The notes under the pieces are model-generated. The model was not told where the DNA came from. It ran no database searches and saw only the letters and a program-made list of their open reading frames with translations. Made by a program: the position numbers and the translations under genes. 28,085 bases of DNA from an uncultured Clostridia bacterium. Its GTDB lineage: Bacteria > Bacillota > Clostridia > RGIG6154. Positions 16,304-24,464 of the stretch are shown here, one piece after another. The first letter of the stretch is position 1. Every line of letters begins with the position of its first letter. Location: contig CAKSDT010000008.1 of NCBI GenBank assembly GCA_934446135.1, positions 1 to 28,085 on the forward strand, read 5' to 3'.

Positions 16304-19300
16304 AGAATTAATAAATCAATAGTTGCTATGCTTCTGGTTTTGTCAATGGTGTTATCCTTGCCTTGTGCTGTCTTTGCTGAAGATACGGCTGTTGCCGTGT
16401 CTTCAGACGGCACTAATATTGTTGATACTTTTTCGGAAGATTTTTCGAACGGTTTGGCTGATTGGAACAAATCCGGTTCTAAAGGATTTTCTGCTAATCC
16501 GTCAGACGGTCTTTTGTTTAACAATATGAAAGAGTATATGCAGCCGGCTACTATAACATCTGTTAAAAACGGTATTGCTGATTTTAAATTAGATGCGGAA
16601 ATTACACCAAAAAATGGCGACTATGCCGGCATTTATTTAAGATATGAGAGTGAAGATTATCACTATCTTTTGCAGTTTTACTTTTCAACAAACAAAGTAG
16701 CACTTCTTAAGAAAAGCAACGGCGGACTTTATACAGTTTTGCAGGAAAGCAAATTCACTTACAAATATGGAACACCTTTTAATGTTTCAATAGTTGCAAA
16801 GGGTGACGATTTTGTCATTTCGATGGATGGTACTACAAGCATTAATTGTGCAGATACCAAATCGATATACTCTGGCAATATAGGAATCAGAGGTTTTCAT
16901 TCTGTATTTGCAGTAAAGAAAATATCTGCTGAAATGTATGAAGCAAGTGCTGACGACCCTAGCAATGAAACAAAATCACAACTTGTAGACCTCGGTATGC
17001 CGAAATCATATAAAGCGTTGCCTTATGATTCAACTACTAAGGAGAGGTTTGAAACAAGAAGAAAAGAACTTGGTGATGAAATTAAGGTTCTTAAAAACTT
17101 TGAAGTTAAGGGCAAAACAGAAATATTTGTATCACCTACAGAGGGTAATGATTCAAACGACGGCACAATAGATAAGCCTCTTAAAACAATACCTGCTGCA
17201 GTAAAACTTGCATTACAGGGTGACGTTACAAAAGGTGTTGTTATATGGCTTAGAGAAGGTGTTTATGAATCAACATCGGTTCTTTCTCTTACAAGCATTA
17301 AGGGAAGTGCAAACGCTCCTATATTTATTTCAGGATACAAAGATGAAAAAGCAGTATTTATAGGCGGATACAAACTTGGTTATGACAAGTTTGAAAAGGT
17401 AACTGATAAAAACAGATATGCAAGACTTGATGAAACCATAAGGGATAAAATCAAAGTAATAGATCTTAAAGCAGCAGGTGTTAAGAATATTCCGGCTATA
17501 AATGGACAGTTTTTCGGAACATCGCTTTATATGGACGGTAATACCTGTACTCTTGCAAGATATCCGAATGTAGGATATTGTAAAGTTGAAAAAGTTGTTG
17601 ATCAAGGACCTCTTCAGGGAGATAAAAATGACGGCAGAGGTTTTACAATCGGATTTATCAAAGATGATGAACCTCTTACATGGAAAGACGACGGGGATAT
17701 TTGGGTACGAGGCGGATTCTATTATGAATGGAATCAGGTTTATGCAAATGTTTCTTTTAACATAGGAAACTCAACAATGAATTCCGGTAAGGCAAATTCA
17801 CCTTACGGTGTTAAAACGGGTGCAGATTTCTACTTCTATAATGTTTTCGATGATCTTAACTTCCCGGGCGAGTATTATATTGACAGAGATAATATGAAAC
17901 TCTATTTCTATCCAATAGGGGATCTGAATGAAGATTCTCAAATTTATCTTTCTGTTCTTGAAAAAGGTGTACCGCTTATCGAAGTTAATGGGTGCTCAAA
18001 TATAGTGTTCAATAACATAAACTTTGAGGCAGGAACAAATGAGGCGGTTCAGATAAAGGAATCTGAAGATGTTGTTTTCCAGAACAGCGTATTTCAGAAT
18101 TTCGGCTCAAATGAGGTTGTTATAACGAATTCAAAACGCTGCGGTATTTTATCGTCGGTTATGATAAAATTCGGAGACAGAGCATTTTACACAGGAACAG
18201 GAGTAAATTACAGCGATATTCAGCCGATGAACAACTTCCTTATGAACTGTGCAATAAACGGTAACAAGGATCAGGTGCTTCATTCTACAACATCGTTTAC
18301 AGGTGTTGGCGAGGTTCAGTCACATTGCCTTATGAGCAACGGTTATGCTACCGGTATAGGTACAGGCGGTGCAGAGAGCGTTTACGAATATAACGAAATT
18401 TGTGCAGCACCAAAATACCAGTACGATTCAGGAGGTACATATACAGCCGGTGTAATCGGTGCAAGAGCAGTCCATATCAGATATTACTATGTTCACGATA
18501 TACTGCCTAAATCAACCAACTCCCTTACAAGAGCGTTGTATCTTGATGAGATGGCATCAGACTGTATGGTATACGGCAATATTATGTATAAAACTCCCGC
18601 AGGATTCTTTTCACACGGCGGAAGAGATATTGCGTATTACAATAATGTGTCTATAAACCTTAATGCTGCTAATGACTTTGCTTTTGCAAACTCAAGGAAT
18701 ATGTATAATCCCGAGAGTGTAATAACAAAGAGAAACTGGCAGAGTATGGATTGGGCTAAGTATACTACCAATGCTGTAAAAAACAGATGGCCGTCTTATT
18801 ATAAATGGCTCTTGAATGTTACGAAAGTTGTGGCTGATTATAATAAAAATCCGTCCGGTTGGGTAAGAAATGACGAATACAATGAAGTTGTCGCTCCTGA
18901 GAACTTCTATGTAGCAAACAATGTAAGTGCATTAGGCGGAGGTGTATTTACCTATGAAAAATCTGTAGATTGGGATCAGACAGAAGGTTTGGAAACCAAT
19001 TATACCTGCGAAGAAGATCCGTTTGTGGATTCAAAGAATCAGAACTTCAATCTGAAAGACGATAATGAGATTACTAAAAATGTTGAAGGATTCGAAGAGA
19101 TTCCGTTTGACAAAATAGGACTTATGATCGGTGAAGACTATATGAAAGTTCGTCCGTATATGGGTCAATTTGGTGAAATATTCCCATTCTCACCTGCACA
19201 GGGAGAAAAGAGTATTCAGTATCCCGACAAGGTTCAGTTTATGTGGACTGATGTTATCTGGGCAAACCGTTACAGACTTGAAGTTGCAACAGATCCTGAT

Positions 19301-20308
19301 TTTGATAACGTGGTTTATGATGAGGTAGACGAATATGAATATGCAACTGTAGACCTTAAAGAAGCGGGTAAAACTTTCTACTGGAGAGTAACTGCTTATA
19401 CACTTTGCAAGAGTGTTGATCCAACACCTCTTAAGTCAGAAGTTTTCTCGTTTACAACTATGACGGAAGAGGAAGTTGCAAAACATGAAAAGATTGTTAC
19501 GGGTGAATTAGCAGAAAAAATCGATCTTGCGGTTGAAACAATGAATCAGACTGATCCTGATGAAATTAATGAAGATATTACTGCAAACTTCTACGATGTA
19601 ATCCGCAAGGCACAGAGGATTGCCAAAAATCCGACTTCTCAGAAACAGGTTGATGATCAGATTGAATTGATTTCAAGAGCAATGAATACTTTAAAGACCG
19701 GTGAAGTTTACGGTTATACAAACCTCACAACAGCAAACAGTATGTGGGTAGGACCGGCAACAAACCAGTTTGTTCAGAATTATGATCCTTCAACAGAAAC
19801 ACTCACTTTCGGAGCACAGAATGCAACACAGAATGTTGAATGCCAACTTTATACAAAGTGGAGAAAAATTTACAGATTCCAAATGAAGATAGAGAATTTC
19901 AAAAACTGGTGGGGTATTACAACCCATTGGGATCCTGCGGTTCGTTCAAGATACTTCTATGTTATGAAGCCTGAACAGATAGAACTTCAGATTGCCCGTG
20001 GCGGTAAATCGGCGATTATTCAGACAACTCAGAATAATGGCGAGTATATCAAAGATAATACATGGCAGGAATATGAAATCGGTCAGGTTATGACAGAAGA
20101 TGGTATGTGGTGTTATATGGCAGTTGACGGCAAACAGGTATTTAGTTTCATAGATGATAAGCCAAGTACAACAGAAGGACACTTCCAGTTTATGCTTAAC
20201 CCGAATAACGGTAATGTAAGCATCAGACCGTCGCAGAACACAGACACAACACTTCCTGAGATACCTACTTTTGAATCATTAAATCAAACAACAAGAATGG
20301 AATTTTAA
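16301..20308 (+). CDS. Secreted right-handed beta-helix protein, GH141-like, tandem copy 1
   Basis: The protein has 1335 residues, with a TTG start behind AGGTGGGGG. A signal peptide ends near VFAEDT (about residue 28). Residues 43-215 are a jelly-roll-like module (FSEDFSNGLADWN; GDYAGIYLRYESEDYHYLLQ). A TTKERF linker leads to a parallel beta-helix from about 275 to 950, opening with IFVSPTEGNDSNDGTIDKPL and followed by YMDGNTCTLARYPNVGYCKV and FPGEYYIDRDNMKLYFYPIG. I recall these blocks from GH141 (fucosidase/xylanase) and its uncharacterised relatives. D709 (DSGGTY) and D749 (YLDEMASD) are the candidate catalytic acids. An FN3-like domain (about 961-1050), a helical FIVAR-like segment and a second jelly-roll-like module (about 1137-1320) follow. 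No SLH domain is present, so it is probably released or held by partners. The exact activity is unknown; a polysaccharide lyase is the main alternative. Confidence 0.8.
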   Translation: MRINKSIVAMLLVLSMVLSLPCAVFAEDTAVAVSSDGTNIVDTFSEDFSNGLADWNKSGSKGFSANPSDGLLFNNMKEYMQPATITSVKNGIADFKLDAEITPKNGDYAGIYLRYESEDYHYLLQFYFSTNKVALLKKSNGGLYTVLQESKFTYKYGTPFNVSIVAKGDDFVISMDGTTSINCADTKSIYSGNIGIRGFHSVFAVKKISAEMYEASADDPSNETKSQLVDLGMPKSYKALPYDSTTKERFETRRKELGDEIKVLKNFEVKGKTEIFVSPTEGNDSNDGTIDKPLKTIPAAVKLALQGDVTKGVVIWLREGVYESTSVLSLTSIKGSANAPIFISGYKDEKAVFIGGYKLGYDKFEKVTDKNRYARLDETIRDKIKVIDLKAAGVKNIPAINGQFFGTSLYMDGNTCTLARYPNVGYCKVEKVVDQGPLQGDKNDGRGFTIGFIKDDEPLTWKDDGDIWVRGGFYYEWNQVYANVSFNIGNSTMNSGKANSPYGVKTGADFYFYNVFDDLNFPGEYYIDRDNMKLYFYPIGDLNEDSQIYLSVLEKGVPLIEVNGCSNIVFNNINFEAGTNEAVQIKESEDVVFQNSVFQNFGSNEVVITNSKRCGILSSVMIKFGDRAFYTGTGVNYSDIQPMNNFLMNCAINGNKDQVLHSTTSFTGVGEVQSHCLMSNGYATGIGTGGAESVYEYNEICAAPKYQYDSGGTYTAGVIGARAVHIRYYYVHDILPKSTNSLTRALYLDEMASDCMVYGNIMYKTPAGFFSHGGRDIAYYNNVSINLNAANDFAFANSRNMYNPESVITKRNWQSMDWAKYTTNAVKNRWPSYYKWLLNVTKVVADYNKNPSGWVRNDEYNEVVAPENFYVANNVSALGGGVFTYEKSVDWDQTEGLETNYTCEEDPFVDSKNQNFNLKDDNEITKNVEGFEEIPFDKIGLMIGEDYMKVRPYMGQFGEIFPFSPAQGEKSIQYPDKVQFMWTDVIWANRYRLEVATDPDFDNVVYDEVDEYEYATVDLKEAGKTFYWRVTAYTLCKSVDPTPLKSEVFSFTTMTEEEVAKHEKIVTGELAEKIDLAVETMNQTDPDEINEDITANFYDVIRKAQRIAKNPTSQKQVDDQIELISRAMNTLKTGEVYGYTNLTTANSMWVGPATNQFVQNYDPSTETLTFGAQNATQNVECQLYTKWRKIYRFQMKIENFKNWWGITTHWDPAVRSRYFYVMKPEQIELQIARGGKSAIIQTTQNNGEYIKDNTWQEYEIGQVMTEDGMWCYMAVDGKQVFSFIDDKPSTTEGHFQFMLNPNNGNVSIRPSQNTDTTLPEIPTFESLNQTTRMEF
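16379..16404 (+). other. Coding-sequence stem-loop after the signal peptide, copy 1
   Basis: GAAGATACGGC at 16379-16389 pairs with GCCGTGTCTTC at 16394-16404 around TGTT. All 11 positions pair in RNA, one as G-U, and two outer pairs (16377-16378 with 16405-16406) extend the stem to 13. It covers the codons for EDTAVAVSS, right after the predicted signal-peptide cleavage. The tandem paralogue has the same structure with coordinated synonymous changes. Confidence 0.55.
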
Positions 20309-20351
20309 ATTTAAGCGTTGTTGACAGTGCAAAAAGAAATGAGGGATAATA

Positions 20352-23300
20352 TTGGAAATAAAAAAGAATAGAATAATATCCTTATTGCTGATTTTGTCAA
20401 TGATACTAGCAATGCCCTGTGCAGTATTTGCAGAGGATACGGCTTCCGCCGTATCCTCAAACGGGACAGTTATTTCAACTTTCAGTGATAATTTTGCAAC
20501 CGGACTTTTAAAATGGACGGAGGCAGATGGAAAGGGATTTTCTACAAATAGTGCTGACGGACTGTGTTTCAATAATATGAAAGAATATTTGAAACCTTCA
20601 GCCTTGATAAGCAACAAATCAGGTTTCAAGAAATTTAAGTTAAACACTCAGATCACACCTAAAAACGGTGATTATGCCGGAATATATTTGAGATATAGTG
20701 AAGATGCACACTATCTTCTTCAGTTTTGCTTTTCAACAGATAAAATTGTTCTTTTGAAAAAACAGGGCGGGGGATTGTATTCAGTTCTTAAAGAAAGTAT
20801 GTATGACTTTAAGTACGGTACACCTTTTGAACTTGAAGTATTTGCAAACGGAGGCAGATTCAGTATTTCCGTTGACGGAACAAATTATATAGAATTAACT
20901 GATTCCGCTCCTATCCAGACAGGTAAAATAGGTGTAAGAGGATTTCATTCAGCATTTACAGTTAAAAGCATAAATGCAGAGGTATATGAAGCAGATAAAA
21001 CAAATTCAGAGGAAGCCGATACCGGAAGATTAGTAAATCTTGGTATGCCTGAATCTTATAAACCCGTTGCTGGAAATACAACCAAAGAAAGATTTTTATC
21101 AAGAAAAGCGGAAATTCCGAACGAACTTAATGTGGTAAAAGTGCTTAAACCTACCGGAAAAGGCGAAATATATGTTTCTCCTGACGGCAGCGATGACAAT
21201 GACGGTTCTTTTGAGAAACCTGTAAAGACTTTGAAAAAGGCAGTTGCACTTACGGGTGATTTTAAGGTTAAAAACGGCATTGTTATATATTTAAGAGGCG
21301 GTGTTTATGAGTATTCTGATACTCTTTCGTTAAGCAATCTTAAAGGTACAAGCAGGAATCCGATTTTCATATCGGCGTATAACGATGAAAAGGTTACTTT
21401 TATCGGAGGTACCAGAATACCTGCTTCTAAATTTTCAAAAATAACTAACAATGAAAGGTTAAAAAGACTGGATCCGCAGGTTAGGGATAAGGTTAAGGTT
21501 GTAGACCTGAAATCTCTTAAAATCAATACGATACAGCCATTTAACGGTGCTTTTAACGGTGCTAATCTGTTTATGAACGGTGAAAACTGCACACTTGCCA
21601 GATATCCTAACTTTACATATGCTAAAGTTGAAAAGGTTATAGATCAGGGACCGCTTGCCGGTGAAACTGATGACGGCAGAGGATTTACAATCGGATTTGT
21701 TTCCGATGCTGAACCTTTGACATGGAAGCAGGAGGATGACATAAGAGTAAGAGGCGGATTTTATTACGAATGGAATCAGGTTTATACAAATATTACTATA
21801 GACCAGGAAAAGCGTGCTTTTAATTCAAACGGAACAAAATCTTCTTACGGTGCAAGAACGGGTGCTGATTTCTTCTACTATAATGTTTTTGAGGAACTTA
21901 ATTTCCCGGGAGAATATTATATAGACAGAAAAAATATGCAACTGTATCTTTATCCAATCGGTGAACTTAATAATGATTCGAGAATATTCCTTGCAACATT
22001 CCCGAATAACAAACCGCTGATTCAGATGGACGCTTGTGCCAATATAGTATTTAATAATATTGATTTTGAAGCCGGAAATTCTCAGGCGGTTCTTATTAAT
22101 AATTGCGATGATGTGGTTGTTCAAAGATGTAACTTCCAGAATTTCGGTGCAAACGAAATAGAAGTTAAAAATTCAAGAAGATGCGGACTTACCAGTTGCA
22201 CACTTATGAAGTTCGGAAACAGATCAATGTATGTTTCGGGAAGAAATCATGATACATACGAACCGAACAACAACTTTATTCAAAACTGTGCAATTCACGG
22301 AAACAAAGACCAAATGCTTAACTCTATGACATCGTTTGGTGATATAGGCGGTGTTATGAGCCATAATCTTTATACAAACGGATATGCTACAGGTGCAGGA
22401 ACGATGGGAATAGATTCAGTTATTGAATATAATGAATTTGTTGCCAGTCCTAAATACCAACTTGACTCCGGTTGCACTTACGGCGGTGGAGAAGTAGCAA
22501 CAGGAATGATGTCCAATCAGATAAGGTACAACTTCTTGCATGATGTTCTTCCAAATTCTAAGAATACACTTACAAGAACAATCTATCTTGATGTTATGGC
22601 TTCAGACAATATGGCATACGGTAATATTTCATATAATGCACCGGCAGGATATTTTTCACACGGCGGCAGACAAAATGTTATATACAACAATATAAGCGTG
22701 AATATGCACGGAACTGATGCCTGGGCTGCTACAAACTCACTTAATATGTGGGGTAAATCCTATGACCTCATTAATGTTAAACAGTATAATAATAATTCAT
22801 TTGCGGATACGGCGGCAGTAAGGGCAAGATTTCCTCACTACGCTGTATGGGTTGACAAAGTAAAGAAAGTTATAGCAGACCATTCTAAACCGGGTTGGGT
22901 CAGAAATGATGAGTATAATGATATTACAGCACCTAAAGACTTCTATTATGCTCAGAATGTTTCAGCATTAAATGGCGGTAAGTTCGTTTACTATGAGTCT
23001 GATACAAACGATACTACAGAAGGATTGGAAACAAACTATACTTGCGAAACCGATCCGTTTGTAGATGTTAAAAATTACAATTTCAATCTTAAACCGGACA
23101 ATGAAATTCAGAAAAATGTTCCCGGTTGGGAAGAAATTCCTTTTGATAAAATGGGACTTATAATCGGTGAAGATTATATGAAAGTTCGGCCGTATCTCGG
23201 ACAGTACGGAGAAATATTTGCATTCTCTCCTGTAAACGGTGATAAAGGAACACAACTTGCTACAAATGTTGAGTTTATGTGGACCGATGTTCCGTGGGCA

Positions 23301-24356
23301 AATCGCTACAGACTTGAGATTGCAACAGATAAAGATTTTAAGAATGTTGTGTATGATAAAACTGATGAATATGAATACGCAACTGTTGACCTCAAGGAAT
23401 ACGGTAAGACATTCTATTGGAGAGTAACGGCAACAACACTTTGTAAGAGTGTTGACCCAACACCTCTTAAGTCGGAAGTTTTTTCATTTACTACTATGAC
23501 AGAAGAAGAGGCTGCTGAGGTTATTAGAATAAACACTGCTGCCTTGGACGAAGCAATAGAGTCTGCAACTACTATTTATGATGCGATAGTTGAAGGCAAT
23601 AAGGGCGGACAGTATGCTTCGGGTACCAGAGCGGCACTTAAGAAAGTTATAGATAAGGCAAAAAATATTACAAGAAATCCTGAATCTCAAAAACAGGTAC
23701 TTGCGATGGTCGAAGAGTTGCAGAGTGAAACTATCGGATTAAGACAGAAAGAGATATATGGATTTACAGACTTGACATTCAAGCCGGACGAATGGCAAAC
23801 ACCTGCTACAGACCAGTTTACAAAGATTTATGATGCAAAAACAGGAACGCTTACATTGGGATCACAACATGGTACCGGACTTGTTGAAAGGAAACAAAAG
23901 ACAAAATTCCGTTCGATTTACAGATTCCAGATGATGATGGATTCGTATTCTGATTGGTGGGGTACTACAACACATTGGGATCAGTATTCCCGTACAAGAT
24001 ACTTCTATGTTATTCAGCCTTCACAAATTGAACTTCAGGTTGTAAGAAACGGAAATTCAAGAATAGTAAGATCAAAACAGAATGACATGCAGGTTATGAA
24101 ACCGGGTGTTTGGTACGAAATCGAAATAGGTCAGGTACTGACCGGAGAGGGTATGTGGTGTTATTATAAATTAGACGATGAAGTCTTGTTCAGTTATATT
24201 GATACCAATCCTAACTTAAATGACGGTGTGTTCCAGTTTATGCTTAATCCGGCAAATGGAAATGTAAACTTCCGACCTACTGCCAAGAAGGATGAACAAC
24301 TACCGGAGATACCTACTCTTGAGTCGTTGGGACAGGATGACAGAATTGATTTTTAA
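20352..24356 (+). CDS. Secreted right-handed beta-helix protein, GH141-like, tandem copy 2
   Basis: This 1334-residue paralogue of the preceding gene has the same domain order: signal peptide (to VFAEDT), jelly-roll-like module (about 38-210), TTKERF linker, parallel beta-helix (about 270-945), FN3-like domain (about 955-1045), helical segment, and C-terminal jelly-roll-like module (about 1133-1320). The beta-helix opens with IYVSPDGSDDNDGSFEKPVK and includes LFMNGENCTLARYPNFTYAK. The candidate catalytic acids are D705 (LDSGCTY) and D747 (YLDVMASD). The FN3-like block is nearly identical to that of copy 1, while the beta-helix has diverged much more, which suggests related but different substrates. 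The start is TTG with GAGGG six bases upstream; the gap to copy 1 is 43 bases. No SLH or sortase motif was seen. It should act outside the cell on a polysaccharide; the linkage cleaved cannot be read from the sequence. Confidence 0.8.
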   Translation: MEIKKNRIISLLLILSMILAMPCAVFAEDTASAVSSNGTVISTFSDNFATGLLKWTEADGKGFSTNSADGLCFNNMKEYLKPSALISNKSGFKKFKLNTQITPKNGDYAGIYLRYSEDAHYLLQFCFSTDKIVLLKKQGGGLYSVLKESMYDFKYGTPFELEVFANGGRFSISVDGTNYIELTDSAPIQTGKIGVRGFHSAFTVKSINAEVYEADKTNSEEADTGRLVNLGMPESYKPVAGNTTKERFLSRKAEIPNELNVVKVLKPTGKGEIYVSPDGSDDNDGSFEKPVKTLKKAVALTGDFKVKNGIVIYLRGGVYEYSDTLSLSNLKGTSRNPIFISAYNDEKVTFIGGTRIPASKFSKITNNERLKRLDPQVRDKVKVVDLKSLKINTIQPFNGAFNGANLFMNGENCTLARYPNFTYAKVEKVIDQGPLAGETDDGRGFTIGFVSDAEPLTWKQEDDIRVRGGFYYEWNQVYTNITIDQEKRAFNSNGTKSSYGARTGADFFYYNVFEELNFPGEYYIDRKNMQLYLYPIGELNNDSRIFLATFPNNKPLIQMDACANIVFNNIDFEAGNSQAVLINNCDDVVVQRCNFQNFGANEIEVKNSRRCGLTSCTLMKFGNRSMYVSGRNHDTYEPNNNFIQNCAIHGNKDQMLNSMTSFGDIGGVMSHNLYTNGYATGAGTMGIDSVIEYNEFVASPKYQLDSGCTYGGGEVATGMMSNQIRYNFLHDVLPNSKNTLTRTIYLDVMASDNMAYGNISYNAPAGYFSHGGRQNVIYNNISVNMHGTDAWAATNSLNMWGKSYDLINVKQYNNNSFADTAAVRARFPHYAVWVDKVKKVIADHSKPGWVRNDEYNDITAPKDFYYAQNVSALNGGKFVYYESDTNDTTEGLETNYTCETDPFVDVKNYNFNLKPDNEIQKNVPGWEEIPFDKMGLIIGEDYMKVRPYLGQYGEIFAFSPVNGDKGTQLATNVEFMWTDVPWANRYRLEIATDKDFKNVVYDKTDEYEYATVDLKEYGKTFYWRVTATTLCKSVDPTPLKSEVFSFTTMTEEEAAEVIRINTAALDEAIESATTIYDAIVEGNKGGQYASGTRAALKKVIDKAKNITRNPESQKQVLAMVEELQSETIGLRQKEIYGFTDLTFKPDEWQTPATDQFTKIYDAKTGTLTLGSQHGTGLVERKQKTKFRSIYRFQMMMDSYSDWWGTTTHWDQYSRTRYFYVIQPSQIELQVVRNGNSRIVRSKQNDMQVMKPGVWYEIEIGQVLTGEGMWCYYKLDDEVLFSYIDTNPNLNDGVFQFMLNPANGNVNFRPTAKKDEQLPEIPTLESLGQDDRIDF
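20433..20458 (+). other. Coding-sequence stem-loop after the signal peptide, copy 2
   Basis: GAGGATACGGC at 20433-20443 is a perfect 11-bp inverted repeat with GCCGTATCCTC at 20448-20458, loop TTCC. It occupies the same codons (EDTASAVSS) as the stem-loop at 16379. Compared with copy 1, the Glu codon changed GAA to GAG and its pairing partner, the Ser codon, changed TCT to TCC, so an A-U pair became G-C. Confidence 0.6.
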
Positions 24357-24407
24357 ATGACAATTTCTATGTTTGACTTAATGCAATTTGCACTAATTTT
24401 AAAGTAA

Positions 24408-24438
24408 CTCACCGGGACAGTATAATCTGTCCCGTGAG
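24408..24438 (+). other. Intergenic stem-loop between the second and third beta-helix genes
   Basis: CGGGACAG at 24413-24420 pairs perfectly with CTGTCCCG at 24427-24434 around TATAAT. Beyond a single bulged C (24412), CTCA at 24408-24411 pairs with TGAG at 24435-24438. No U-run follows (ATACTAACAA). The next ribosome binding site starts 13 bases later. This is the third stem-loop of its kind in the cluster. Upstream in the same gap a small palindrome TGCAATTTGCA (24382-24392) and a TTGACT without a good -10 were seen but are not claimed as a promoter. Confidence 0.65.
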
Positions 24439-24464
24439 ATACTAACAAACAGGGGGAATATATA

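Noticed and set aside
16282..16311. Nine-codon frame starting in a TAATG overlap at the end of the 931-residue gene
   Set aside because: Its codons contain the ribosome binding site of the TTG start at 16301, it is out of frame with that gene, and nothing else supports translation of it.
24373..24403. Promoter for the third beta-helix gene (TTGACT followed by A/T-rich bases)
   Set aside because: Possible -10 boxes are either 15 or 19 bases away and poor matches, so an independent promoter is not supported.
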